Below, one piece after another: positions 29,033-36,253 of a DNA stretch of 36,258 bases. The DNA lies in contig CAJTVA010000010.1 of NCBI GenBank assembly GCA_910579585.1, forward strand, positions 1 through 36,258. Reading direction: 5' to 3'. A program made the position numbers and the translations under genes. The first letter of the stretch is position 1. Every line of letters starts with the position of its first letter. Source of the DNA: an uncultured Christensenella sp. (GTDB taxonomy: Bacteria > Bacillota > Clostridia > Christensenellales > Borkfalkiaceae). The notes under the pieces were generated by a model. It searched no databases. It was not told the origin of the DNA and saw only the letters and a list, made by a program, of their open reading frames with translations.

Positions 29033-30943
29033 GTGAAAATTACAAGCAAACTCAAAATTTTATTATTAACGATACTGTTTCTGGCGGTTGCGCTGTTTCT
29101 TCCAACGCTTTTTATCCCGCACGAAACGGCAAGCGCTAACCTGAAAGACGCCAACGTCACCTACAATTCCGTCGCCAAGAAAATCGTAATCGACGAAAAG
29201 AAGAACTGCGACGTCACCGAAACTATAACCGTCACCTATAAGGACGACGGTATAAACGTCGGTCTTGTCCGCAACGTATCGCGCGTAAACAAAATCACCC
29301 GCGTAGTAAACGGCAAAAATTACGTCAAAACCACCCTCAACAGCCTTGAACTTCTGTCGGTAACAATGGACGGCGAAGACGAATACCACTTCCTCGAACG
29401 GTACGGCGACTACTTTTACATAAACATCGGCGCTGACGGCGATTACAAGGTAGGCACGCATACCTACGAAATTCATTATATCTATTCGATGGGCGAGGAC
29501 TTGATAAACGCTTTCGATGACTTCACCTTCGATATAATGGACTACGACTTCGGAAGCACGGTTGAAAGCTTTTCCGCCGAAATCACACTGCCCAAAGACT
29601 TTTTAAACGGCAAAGCGGCGGAAGATGTCCTCTCGTTCCGAACAAACGGTATGTCGCCTTTGGGCTTCGAGGGCGTAAGCGCGGAAATCGATAGCGAAAC
29701 CTTTACGATAAGCTGCTCGTACGGCAAACTCGCCGCAGGCGACGGGCTGACCGTACAGCTCATTCTCCCGCAGGGCTACTTCGATACTTCGTATGCGCCC
29801 AACGCACTGTATTTCGTAACCCTCGGCGTAAGCATAGCGGCGGTTATCGCCATCGCGCTTATAATATTTTTCAGCCGCCACCCGTTCGGCGCAGTCGTCA
29901 CCACCGAGTTCTACCCGCCCGACGGCTATTCGCCCCTCGACGTAGCCCGCGTATACCGCGGCTCAATCGGCGGCAAGGACTTCGCCGCGCTAGTAATTTC
30001 TTGGGCAAGTAAAGGGCTGATTTCCGTTCGGCTTCAAGGCAAAAAAGATATAATTTTAACGAAGCTTAAAGATTACGACTGCCTCGCCGCAACGAAATAT
30101 TCAGAATACGAACGCCGCTTTTTCAACCGCCTGTTCGGAATTTACGATGTATATAATACGCGAACCCAGAAACTCGTCTCCAATCAAGACAAAATCGAGC
30201 TTTACGAAGCGGCGAAAAAACTCCGCAAACCATCGCGCGAAAAGTTGACGAAATTGATAATACAAAAAGTCGCAATCTCGGTATTGTCGCTTATCCCGTT
30301 TGTTTTAAGTCTGGTTTGGAGTAACTCGTATATGGGCAACGGCTCGCCGATAGCGTTCATACTGGTTTTTCCGCTTATCGCGTTGAACGTGTTTATCTAC
30401 GTTCCGATGCCGATTTGGTTTAAACTGCTTTGGTGCGGTCTGTTCGGCGGCGCCCCGCTTGCTGCGGCGATTATCACTTCAACGTGCGATTACGATATAT
30501 ATTATCTTCTGATAATAACGGCTGTAATTTTCGTATTCGGCACGTTCTCTTCTGTCTTAGTACGGGCTTTCGATAAAGACGATAAAGCGGTTCGCGGAAA
30601 AGTCCTCGGCTTCAAAAAGTTTCTGGTGCTTTCAGAGCTAAATAAACTCAACCTGCTTTTAGAGGAAGACCCCGATTACTTCTACGGTATTTTACCCTAT
30701 TGCTACGTTTTCGGTATAACGAAGAAAATGCAGAAAAAGTTTTCCGCCCTGAACGTTTCCCTGCCCGAATATTTCCGCGGCGGCACAATGGACAGTGTCG
30801 GTCACTGCATATCGCACTCTATGCGCTCGGTCTGCGGCGGAAGCCGCACCGGTAGCGGCGGCGGTGGACATAGCAGCGGTGGCGGCGGGCACGGCGGTTC
30901 CTCGGGCGGCGGCGGTGGCGGCGGAGGTTGCCACGGCAGATAA
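29033..30943 (+). CDS. DUF2207-family predicted membrane protein
   Basis: 636 residues from GTG 29033. A signal peptide (hydrophobic core about 9-28, likely cleavage after ASA near residue 35) leads into an extracellular beta-rich domain (about 40-250). One membrane helix at about 258-282 and four more between about 420 and 520 follow, with cytoplasmic parts between and after. The C-terminus is a Gly/Ser/His low-complexity tail (blocks such as SGGGGHSSGGGGHGGSSG and GGGGGGGG). This layout, including the glycine-rich end, is typical of DUF2207 (YciQ-like) proteins, whose function is unknown. No ribosome binding site; the mRNA appears leaderless. Confidence 0.85.
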   Translation: MKITSKLKILLLTILFLAVALFLPTLFIPHETASANLKDANVTYNSVAKKIVIDEKKNCDVTETITVTYKDDGINVGLVRNVSRVNKITRVVNGKNYVKTTLNSLELLSVTMDGEDEYHFLERYGDYFYINIGADGDYKVGTHTYEIHYIYSMGEDLINAFDDFTFDIMDYDFGSTVESFSAEITLPKDFLNGKAAEDVLSFRTNGMSPLGFEGVSAEIDSETFTISCSYGKLAAGDGLTVQLILPQGYFDTSYAPNALYFVTLGVSIAAVIAIALIIFFSRHPFGAVVTTEFYPPDGYSPLDVARVYRGSIGGKDFAALVISWASKGLISVRLQGKKDIILTKLKDYDCLAATKYSEYERRFFNRLFGIYDVYNTRTQKLVSNQDKIELYEAAKKLRKPSREKLTKLIIQKVAISVLSLIPFVLSLVWSNSYMGNGSPIAFILVFPLIALNVFIYVPMPIWFKLLWCGLFGGAPLAAAIITSTCDYDIYYLLIITAVIFVFGTFSSVLVRAFDKDDKAVRGKVLGFKKFLVLSELNKLNLLLEEDPDYFYGILPYCYVFGITKKMQKKFSALNVSLPEYFRGGTMDSVGHCISHSMRSVCGGSRTGSGGGGHSSGGGGHGGSSGGGGGGGGCHGR

Positions 30944-30956
30944 CAGCACGACGGTA

Positions 30957-30985
30957 TTGACACAATCCCTTTTAAGTAATATAAT
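30957..30985 (+). promoter_or_regulatory. Promoter of the first zinc-ribbon gene
   Basis: TTGACA (30957-30962), 17-bp spacer, TATAAT (30980-30985), both boxes perfect; +1 near 30992. Confidence 0.8.
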
Positions 30986-31024
30986 AAAAAAAAGAAATAT
31001 ATAATAAAGTGAAAGAGAGAAACT

Positions 31025-31381
31025 ATGTTTTGTAAAAATTGCGGAAAAGAAATCAACGAAAACGCGATAATATGCCCCAACTGCGGCGTCGCAACCGATA
31101 ATTATATGAAAGTATCTAGCCCCGTCGGCTTCGACCAAAAACTGAACGGGCTCGCGCTCGCCGGTATGATATGCGGAATCGTCGGTCTTATCGGCGGCAA
31201 CTATATGTTTTGTATCCCCTCAATCGTAGGCTTGATTTTAAGCATCATAGGAATGGTAAAAGTCAAAGAGTACAAGTCAGGCTTCGGCTTTGCGCTTTCG
31301 GGTATAATTCTCGGCGCAGTCGGGCTCGTCACTTGGTTCTGCCTTTGGATATTCTTCTTTTGGTGTATAATGTTGCTTTAA
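31025..31381 (+). CDS. Zinc-ribbon protein with DUF4190-like membrane segment, paralogue 1
   Basis: 118 residues. An N-terminal zinc ribbon (Cys 3, 6, 17, 20: CKNCGKEIN and CPNCG) is followed by a short linker and two or three membrane helices (LALAGMICGIVGLIGG; FCIPSIVGLILSIIGMV; then a Phe/Trp-rich C-terminal helix). The pattern VGLILSIIGMVKVKEYKSGF followed by GFALSGIILG matches DUF4190. Function unknown; these proteins are common in Firmicutes membranes. GAAAGAGAGAAACT precedes the ATG. A paralogue lies 245 bp downstream. Confidence 0.8.
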   Translation: MFCKNCGKEINENAIICPNCGVATDNYMKVSSPVGFDQKLNGLALAGMICGIVGLIGGNYMFCIPSIVGLILSIIGMVKVKEYKSGFGFALSGIILGAVGLVTWFCLWIFFFWCIMLL

Positions 31382-31384
31382 ATA

Positions 31385-31415
31385 AAAGCCCGCGGCTAAA
31401 ATAGCCGCGGGCTTT
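31385..31415. terminator. Strong terminator after paralogue 1
   Basis: 14-bp perfect stem AAAGCCCGCGGCTA (31385-31398) and TAGCCGCGGGCTTT (31402-31415), followed by TTT. Confidence 0.85.
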
Positions 31416-31471
31416 TTTACGTCATAATTCCGCACATTTTCACAAAACGAACAACATTTTTACATATTTTA

Positions 31472-31500
31472 TTGACATAGCAAATAAAATATTTTATAAT
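31472..31500 (+). promoter_or_regulatory. Promoter of the second zinc-ribbon gene
   Basis: TTGACA (31472-31477), 17-bp spacer, TATAAT (31495-31500), both boxes perfect; +1 near 31507. Confidence 0.85.
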
Positions 31501-31513
31501 AATCTCGTAAAAA

Positions 31514-31603
31514 ACCGCGAAAAATAAATTTTTAACCCCCGCGGGGGTTATTCTTTACAGTATGTAAAGAATAAAAACATTTAATTGATTTAAAAGTCGC
31601 GGT
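31514..31603 (+). ncRNA. Folded leader of the second zinc-ribbon gene
   Basis: ACCGCG (31514-31519) pairs with CGCGGT (31598-31603) and encloses AACCCCC/GGGGGTT (31534-31549) and ATTCTTTAC/GTAAAGAAT (31550-31572). The two inner hairpins directly abut, forming a compact junction that ends 7 nt before the AAGGAGAG ribosome binding site. It matches no riboswitch class I recall. Confidence 0.5.
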
Positions 31604-31625
31604 AAAAAACAAGGAGAGAAAAAAG

Positions 31626-31967
31626 ATGTTTTGTAAAAATTGTGGCAAAGAGATAAACGACAACGCTGTCGTTTGCCCTAACTGCGGCGTAGCAACCGAG
31701 AAGATGGCGGCGAACAATCCCGTTCCTGCACAGAAGAACTCGATGGCGATTGCCGGTTTCGTATTGGCGCTTTTAGGCTTCAACGTAATTTCGTTGATTC
31801 TTTCGATTGTAGGTCTTTCCTATTCGAAGAAGCCCGAATACGCAGGCGACGGCAAAGGCTTTGCGATTGCAGGTATCGTCCTCAGCTGTGTATACATAGG
31901 ATTCTTCATTATCCTCTATGCAACATGCGGCGTAGCGGCTTGTGCGGCATTTGGCGCAGGGGCTTAA
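31626..31967 (+). CDS. Zinc-ribbon protein with DUF4190-like membrane segment, paralogue 2
   Basis: 113 residues with the same plan as the gene at 31025: zinc ribbon at Cys 3, 6, 17, 20 and a DUF4190-like region (MAIAGFVLALLGFNVISLIL then SIVGLSYSKKPEYAGDGKGF and AIAGIVLSCVYIG). The first 40 nt of the two genes are nearly identical, so this is a tandem duplication. The two have different leaders: this one has a folded 119-nt 5' UTR and its own consensus promoter. AAGGAGAGAAAAAAG precedes the ATG. Function unknown. Confidence 0.8.
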   Translation: MFCKNCGKEINDNAVVCPNCGVATEKMAANNPVPAQKNSMAIAGFVLALLGFNVISLILSIVGLSYSKKPEYAGDGKGFAIAGIVLSCVYIGFFIILYATCGVAACAAFGAGA

Positions 31968-31980
31968 TTAAGCAAAAAAG

Positions 31981-32011
31981 AAAAAGGAACGCTTTGAAAG
32001 CGTTCCTTTTT
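31981..32011. terminator. Bidirectional terminator between paralogue 2 and nth
   Basis: AAAAAGGAACGCTTT (31981-31995) and AAAGCGTTCCTTTTT (31997-32011) with T-runs on both strands, between convergent genes. Confidence 0.85.
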
Positions 32012-32635
32012 TTATTTCCCGATATAAAATTTACAAAAAGATTTCAGCGTGCAGTTTGCGCAGTCGGGCTTTTGTGAATGGCAAACCCTGCGCCCGTGAT
32101 ATATCAGATAGTGGTGCGCCTTCGACCAGGTGTCTTTGGGAATCGCCGCACACAGCCCTTCCTCGACTTTCGCGGGCGTGTTGCCCTCGGCAATGCCCAG
32201 CCTGTTTGAAACGCGGAAAACGTGCGTATCTACGGCAATCGCGTCCCCGCCGAACGCAACCGCAAAAACCACGTTCGCGGTCTTTTGCCCGACCCCCGCA
32301 AGGGTTTTCAGACTTTCGAGGGTATTCGGCACTTCTCCGCCGAATTTGTCTATAATGTCGTGCGAAGCGGAAAGTATATGCGCCGCCTTGTTGCGGTAAA
32401 AACCGCAAGAGAAGATGTATCTTTCAAGCTCGCTCTGTGAAAGCGTAACCATTGCTTCTGGTGTAGAGTGCTCCCTGAACAAAACTTCGGTGACTTTATT
32501 CACCCGCTCGTCCGTGCACTGCGCGGAAAGTATAACGGCAACAAGCAGTTCGTACGGCGAATTGAAGCGCAAAGCGGGGCTTGCGTCGGGATAAAGCGCA
32601 GCAAGCTCCTTCAAAATTTCTTCGGTATTATTCAT
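32012..32635 (-). CDS. nth: Endonuclease III
   Basis: 207 residues. A bifunctional DNA glycosylase/AP lyase for oxidised pyrimidines. The helix-hairpin-helix LAGVGQKTANVV contains the catalytic Lys, followed by the catalytic Asp in AVDTHVFRVSNRLG. The C-terminal 4Fe-4S cluster motif is complete: C-x6-C-x2-C-x5-C (CHSQKPDCANCTLKSFC). Standard length. It is monocistronic, convergent with paralogue 2. No strong Shine-Dalgarno is visible before ATG 32635 (AGGGGTATGA: AGGGG is close to the start). Confidence 0.96.
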   Translation of the reverse strand: MNNTEEILKELAALYPDASPALRFNSPYELLVAVILSAQCTDERVNKVTEVLFREHSTPEAMVTLSQSELERYIFSCGFYRNKAAHILSASHDIIDKFGGEVPNTLESLKTLAGVGQKTANVVFAVAFGGDAIAVDTHVFRVSNRLGIAEGNTPAKVEEGLCAAIPKDTWSKAHHYLIYHGRRVCHSQKPDCANCTLKSFCKFYIGK

Positions 32636-32671
32636 ACCCCTATTTTAACATAATTCAGTCGGTAAATCAAC

Positions 32672-32929
32672 CTAAACTCTTCCGAAAAACGTTCTGCCGT
32701 AAACGTTCTTCATCATATAGAACCCGTAAAACGCGGAATAATTCCCGTTTAAAATAACCGGCTTGGCGCGGGTTAGCACGTTTTCGTAAAACTTCAAAGA
32801 AAGCCCGCACCCCACGTTAGCTTCTTTCGGCGTATTTATAAGCGTGGCGGAAATCCCGTAACGTTTCAGCCGCGAATTGCAGTCAATCGCCTGCGAGCGC
32901 GAACGGAACACGGCAAGTATCTCTGTCAT
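32672..32929 (-). CDS. DUF3343 protein, putative Se/S carrier-like
   Basis: 85 residues, an alpha/beta domain starting MTEILAVFRSRSQAIDCN, with the family's conserved Cys in VGCGLSLKF. DUF3343 proteins are described as putative selenium/sulfur carriers and often sit beside a cysteine desulfurase-like gene, as here (divergent partner at 33058). The invariant Cys of the CGLS motif would carry the persulfide. GAAGGTAAAAAAATAT precedes ATG 32929. The chemical role is inference from family and context. Confidence 0.8.
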   Translation of the reverse strand: MTEILAVFRSRSQAIDCNSRLKRYGISATLINTPKEANVGCGLSLKFYENVLTRAKPVILNGNYSAFYGFYMMKNVYGRTFFGRV

Positions 32930-33057
32930 ATATTTTTTTACCTTCGTATATAATATTGTACTACCATAATATGACGTAGAAATTTCAAATGATAAACGGC
33001 GGTGACGAAAACCCCGCTTTTTGGCGCCGCACCCGAGATTTTTGTGAGGAGGTAATT

Positions 33058-34173
33058 TTGATTTATTTCGATAACGCCGCGACGGGCGGCTTCAAGCCTG
33101 ACGCAGTCGTTTCCGCAACGACCGCCGCACTCGGTCACAGTGCGAACCCGGGCAGAAGCGGACACAAACTTTCGCTCGCCTGCCTCGAACGCGTCTACAA
33201 TGTAAGAAAGCTTTTATGCGACTTTTTCGGCGCATACAGCTATGAACGGGTAATTTTCACCAAAAACTGCACCGAGGCTTTGAACCTGGCAATTCTCGGC
33301 GCCCTGACTGCGGGCGACGAGGTCGTCACTACGGTTGCGGAGCATAACTCGGTTCTTCGCCCGCTCGAACGGTTAAAGGCAAGCGGAGTAAAAGTTACAT
33401 ACGCCCCGCTCGATAAAGAGGGGGAGGTGGACGTAGAATCTCTCGTAAATTCGGTTACGGAAAAAACCCGCGCCGTCGTCGTCACCCTCGCTTCGAACGT
33501 TACGGGCGCTACGCCCGACGTTAAAAAAATCAAAGCCGCAATTCCCGAAAACTGCCTTTTAATCTGCGACGGTGCGCAAGCTTGCGGACACTTCGAAGTG
33601 AATATGCAAAAGCTAGGTATAGACGCGCTCGCAGTCGCGGGGCACAAAGGTATGCTCGGTATACAGGGCAGCGGCGCCCTGTTATTTTCCGAACGGCTGA
33701 ACCCCAAGCCCGTCCTTTTCGGCGGCACGGGCAGCGAGAGCTACAACCTGAATATGCCCGACTTTTATCCCGACGCTTTAGAGAGCGGAACTCTTTCCTA
33801 TCCCGCGATAATTTCGCTTGGCGAGGGCGCGCTGTATTTGATGCAAAATTTGCAAGAAAACCGTCTTAAAACCGAGCAAATGACTGCATTTTTGTGTGAA
33901 AATTTGGTTAAAACGCAGGGCGTAAAAGTCTATTCCAAGCCCAATCCGTGCGGCATAGTCACGTTCAACCTCGACGGTATGCAGTCGGAAGAAGTGGCTT
34001 TCAGACTTTCCGAAGATTACGGTATCTGCGTACGCGGCGGACTTCACTGCGCGCCGCTTATGCACAAAGCGCTCAAAAGCGAGGGGCTTGTCCGCGCTTC
34101 GGTTTCTGCCTTTAACACAATGAACGAGTGCGAAATTTTCATAAAAGCCGTAAAAGAATTATCGGCAATCTAG
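33058..34173 (+). CDS. Cysteine desulfurase-like class V aminotransferase
   Basis: 371 residues from TTG 33058, chosen because TGAGGAGGTAATTT lies directly upstream and the family begins at MIYFDNAATG; an ATG at 32989 would place that site inside the gene. PLP-binding lysine in AGHKGMLGIQG; catalytic cysteine in RGGLHCAP, so it can form a persulfide from cysteine. Other hallmarks: CTEALNLAI, TVAEHNSVLRPL and CDGAQACGH. It differs from housekeeping IscS/NifS, and the nearby DUF3343 carrier and cysK suggest a dedicated sulfur (or selenium) transfer role. cysK follows 80 bp later, presumably co-transcribed. Confidence 0.9.
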   Translation: MIYFDNAATGGFKPDAVVSATTAALGHSANPGRSGHKLSLACLERVYNVRKLLCDFFGAYSYERVIFTKNCTEALNLAILGALTAGDEVVTTVAEHNSVLRPLERLKASGVKVTYAPLDKEGEVDVESLVNSVTEKTRAVVVTLASNVTGATPDVKKIKAAIPENCLLICDGAQACGHFEVNMQKLGIDALAVAGHKGMLGIQGSGALLFSERLNPKPVLFGGTGSESYNLNMPDFYPDALESGTLSYPAIISLGEGALYLMQNLQENRLKTEQMTAFLCENLVKTQGVKVYSKPNPCGIVTFNLDGMQSEEVAFRLSEDYGICVRGGLHCAPLMHKALKSEGLVRASVSAFNTMNECEIFIKAVKELSAI

Positions 34174-34253
34174 GCACCAATCAATAAATAGGGAGGTCCC
34201 GCGTAGCTTGCAAAGCGAAACCGGGTTTGCGTAATTTTTCAGGAGGCAAAGTT

Positions 34254-35138
34254 ATTTTCTATTCAATAACCGAAATTATCGGCAAAACTCCGCTTTTGAA
34301 GCTTAAAAGCGGGGTTTTTGCGAAACTCGAATATTTCAACCCCGCCGGCTCGGTCAAGGACAGGGCGGTGCTGTTTATGCTTAAAGCCGCAAAAGAACGC
34401 GGCGAACTCGACGCCGATACGACGGTAATCGAGCCTACTTCGGGCAATACGGGTATAGCCGTTGCCGCAATATGCGCGGCAAACGGGATAAGGTCGGTTA
34501 TCGTTATGCCCGATAGTTTCAGTATAGAGCGCCGCAAAATTCTCGCCGCGTACGGCGCCGAAATAGTTTTAACCGACGGCAGTAAAGGAATGAGCGAAGC
34601 AATCGAGAAAGCCCGAAATTTGCAAAAAAGCACGAAAAACAGCTTAATTTTGGGACAGTTCGACAACCCCGCAAATCCTTTGGCGCACTATAAAACCACC
34701 GCGCCCGAAATCTGGCAAGACACGCGCGGCAAGATAGATATTTTTGTTGCAGGGGTGGGCACGGGCGGCACGGTTTCGGGAGTGGGCAGGTTTTTAAAAG
34801 AGAAAAACCCCGAAATCAAGATTGTCGCAATCGAGCCGCAGTCGTCGCCCGTTCTTTCGGGCGGAAAGTCGGGCGCGCACAAAATTCAAGGCTTAGGCGC
34901 GGGCTTCGTGCCTAAAAACCTTGATTTAAGCGTAATTGACGAGGTTGTTAAGGTTTCCGACGAAGCCGCGATAACCGCCGCAAAACGGCTTTCTGAAGAA
35001 GAGGGGCTGTTCGTCGGAATTTCTTCCGGTGCGGCGTACAGCGCGGCAACCTCGCTTTTAAACCGCGCCGAAAACGCGGGCAAAAAGATAGTCACCCTAT
35101 TCCCCGACGGCGGCGCGAAATATTTGTCGACGCTTTAA
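34254..35138 (+). CDS. cysK: Cysteine synthase (O-acetylserine sulfhydrylase)
   Basis: 294 residues. It makes cysteine from O-acetylserine and sulfide. PLP lysine in NPAGSVKDRA, substrate loop TSGNTGIA, phosphate-binding GTGGTVSG and C-terminal SSGAAYSAA. The homologous N-terminus is M-(I/V)-x-x-SITELIGNTPLLKL, here IFYSITEIIGKTPLLKL. The only ribosome binding site, AGGAGG at 34241-34246, is 7 nt before an ATT codon (34254). No ATG, GTG or TTG fits that site; the upstream TTG at 34227 lacks one and would put AGGAGG inside the frame. I therefore annotate an ATT start. Its stop overlaps by 3 bases the stop of the convergent gene. Confidence 0.9.
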   Translation: MFYSITEIIGKTPLLKLKSGVFAKLEYFNPAGSVKDRAVLFMLKAAKERGELDADTTVIEPTSGNTGIAVAAICAANGIRSVIVMPDSFSIERRKILAAYGAEIVLTDGSKGMSEAIEKARNLQKSTKNSLILGQFDNPANPLAHYKTTAPEIWQDTRGKIDIFVAGVGTGGTVSGVGRFLKEKNPEIKIVAIEPQSSPVLSGGKSGAHKIQGLGAGFVPKNLDLSVIDEVVKVSDEAAITAAKRLSEEEGLFVGISSGAAYSAATSLLNRAENAGKKIVTLFPDGGAKYLSTL

Positions 35139-35458
35139 ATGCTTTTAAGTCTTGTGATAACTTCTTTCAGCTTGCGCCGTTTAAAGCCGTCTAAAAAGGG
35201 CGAAAGCGCGCTGTAAAAATTGTCTAAATCAGCATTTGTAAGCGTGCCCTCGCGCTTGCCGCGCTCGGCTTCGGAAATAATCGTATGTAAAATCTGCCCC
35301 TCGTTCTTGCCCGCCATAGCTTTGGTTAAAACCTTTGCAAGTTCAACCGTGTTGTTGTATTCGGCGGAGGAACCGCTGTTTGCGTTGCCGCCCGCGCCGC
35401 CCGTTCTGCCCGACGAGCTGTTTTCTTCGTTTTCTGAATAGCTTTTAAAATCTTTCAT
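35135..35458 (-). CDS. Small hypothetical protein, Gly/Ser/Asn-rich N-terminal half
   Basis: 107 residues from ATG 35458 (AGGAGATAAT just upstream; a longer in-frame ATG at 35515 lacks a site and would enter the divergent gene). The first 40 residues are low complexity (SSSGRTGGAGGNANSGSSA). The rest is helical and charged: NNTVELAKVLTKAMAGKNEG then IISEAERGKREGTLTNADLD and FLDGFKRRKLKEVITRLKSI. No membrane segment or known motif. It is divergent from another small glycine-rich gene 51 bp away and convergent with cysK, its stop codon sharing TTTAAA with that of cysK. Unknown function. Confidence 0.7.
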   Translation of the reverse strand: MKDFKSYSENEENSSSGRTGGAGGNANSGSSAEYNNTVELAKVLTKAMAGKNEGQILHTIISEAERGKREGTLTNADLDNFYSALSPFLDGFKRRKLKEVITRLKSI

Positions 35459-35509
35459 ATTATCTCCTGCATATAATGTTATTAATAAAATATGCAGGGG
35501 AATTTTTTT

Positions 35510-35857
35510 ATGCAACTTTTATTGCTTCTTGCGCTTATGTTATACGGAGGAAAAGGCGGTTCCAAAAATATTTTAGAGGAAGTAAAACCCGTACTGGAAA
35601 CGTTCGGCGGTGAGGAGATAAAGGAAGCTTTGAAAAGCGCGGAAGAAATTTCGGGTATGCTCTCCGCGGTAAAAGCCTTTTCGGGCGGGGGCGGGCTGTT
35701 CGGCGGAAACGGTGGTGAAGCTGATTTCCCCCAAAACTTCGGCGGCGACGAAAAGCCTGCAAGCGGCGCTTCTGACGACTTTTTTCCGCTTGCGCCCATT
35801 GCGGCAATTGCAGATAAAAATATAACTTATTCGCTTTCAAAATACATATCGGGCTAA
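35510..35857 (+). CDS. Small hypothetical protein with hydrophobic N-terminus and Gly-rich middle
   Basis: 115 residues from ATG 35510 (GCAGGGGAATTTTTTT upstream; the in-frame ATG at 35492 has no site). The first 12 residues are hydrophobic (MQLLLLLALMLYGGKGG), too short for a clear membrane anchor. An amphipathic helical stretch follows (ILEEVKPVLETFGGEEIKEA then LKSAEEISGMLSAVKAF), then a glycine-rich segment and an acidic tail. TATAAT at 35472-35477 could be its -10. Divergent from the 107-residue gene, with which it shares composition, so they may act together. Not recognised. Confidence 0.65.
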   Translation: MQLLLLLALMLYGGKGGSKNILEEVKPVLETFGGEEIKEALKSAEEISGMLSAVKAFSGGGGLFGGNGGEADFPQNFGGDEKPASGASDDFFPLAPIAAIADKNITYSLSKYISG

Positions 35858-35872
35858 AAAGCTTATAAAAAA

Positions 35873-35897
35873 CGGGCGCGGAAGCGCCCGTTTTTTT
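35873..35897 (+). terminator. Terminator of the 115-residue gene
   Basis: CGGGCGC (35873-35879), loop GGAA, GCGCCCG (35884-35890), then seven Ts. Confidence 0.9.
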
Positions 35898-35915
35898 GCT
35901 ATAATTGCCAATAAA

Positions 35916-35952
35916 AAATTGCACATCTATTAATATAATAGATGTGCAATTT
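35916..35952. repeat. Palindrome 1: 17-bp-arm inverted repeat
   Basis: AAATTGCACATCTATTA (35916-35932), ATA, then its exact reverse complement (35936-35952). On the minus strand it is followed by TTTTTTATT and could terminate transcription. A minus-strand promoter-like pair (TTGACT-17-TACTAT, about 35969-35997) points at it. Confidence 0.7.
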
Positions 35953-36067
35953 CTGCGTTTATAGTATCACTGCGAAAATGAAAAGTCAAGCATATTAGGG
36001 GGTATAGTTAATTTTTTTTATTTCATATATATTCCAAAACCGCAAAAAATGCCCTTTTTTCGACAAA

Positions 36068-36103
36068 AAATGCACATCTATTATATTATTAGATGTGCAA
36101 TTT
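36068..36103. repeat. Palindrome 2: second copy of the inverted repeat
   Basis: TGCACATCTA (36071-36080) and TAGATGTGCA (36090-36099), flanked by AAA and TTT that extend the stem with one bulged A. The outer arms are identical to those of palindrome 1; the central loop differs. Confidence 0.7.
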
Positions 36104-36159
36104 CGGGAATAAAAAACTGCCTTTTCGGGCAGTATATTCTGCCCCGAACCGCGGACGCT

Positions 36160-36181
36160 TTGCGGGGGATTGCCCCCGCAA
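36160..36181. other. Strong hairpin in the leader of the last gene
   Basis: TTGCGGGGG (36160-36168), ATTG, CCCCCGCAA (36173-36181), preceded by a CTGCC/GGCAG hairpin (about 36117-36132). These lie 75-140 nt before the next start codon, in a leader with no visible gene. Confidence 0.55.
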
Positions 36182-36253
36182 TATGCCGCAAATAACGGGT
36201 TTTTATGGGCAAAAGCAAAGTTTAAAAAACTCTTTAAAAAGGAGGAAATATAT

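Noticed and set aside
30840..30940. Short tandem repeat of GGC/GGT triplets
   Set aside because: It encodes the glycine-rich tail normal for DUF2207 proteins, so it is coding low complexity rather than a separate repeat.
34174..34253. T-box leader before cysK
   Set aside because: The gap is short and lacks the T-box sequence and specifier loop; only a CCCG/CGGG hairpin is present.
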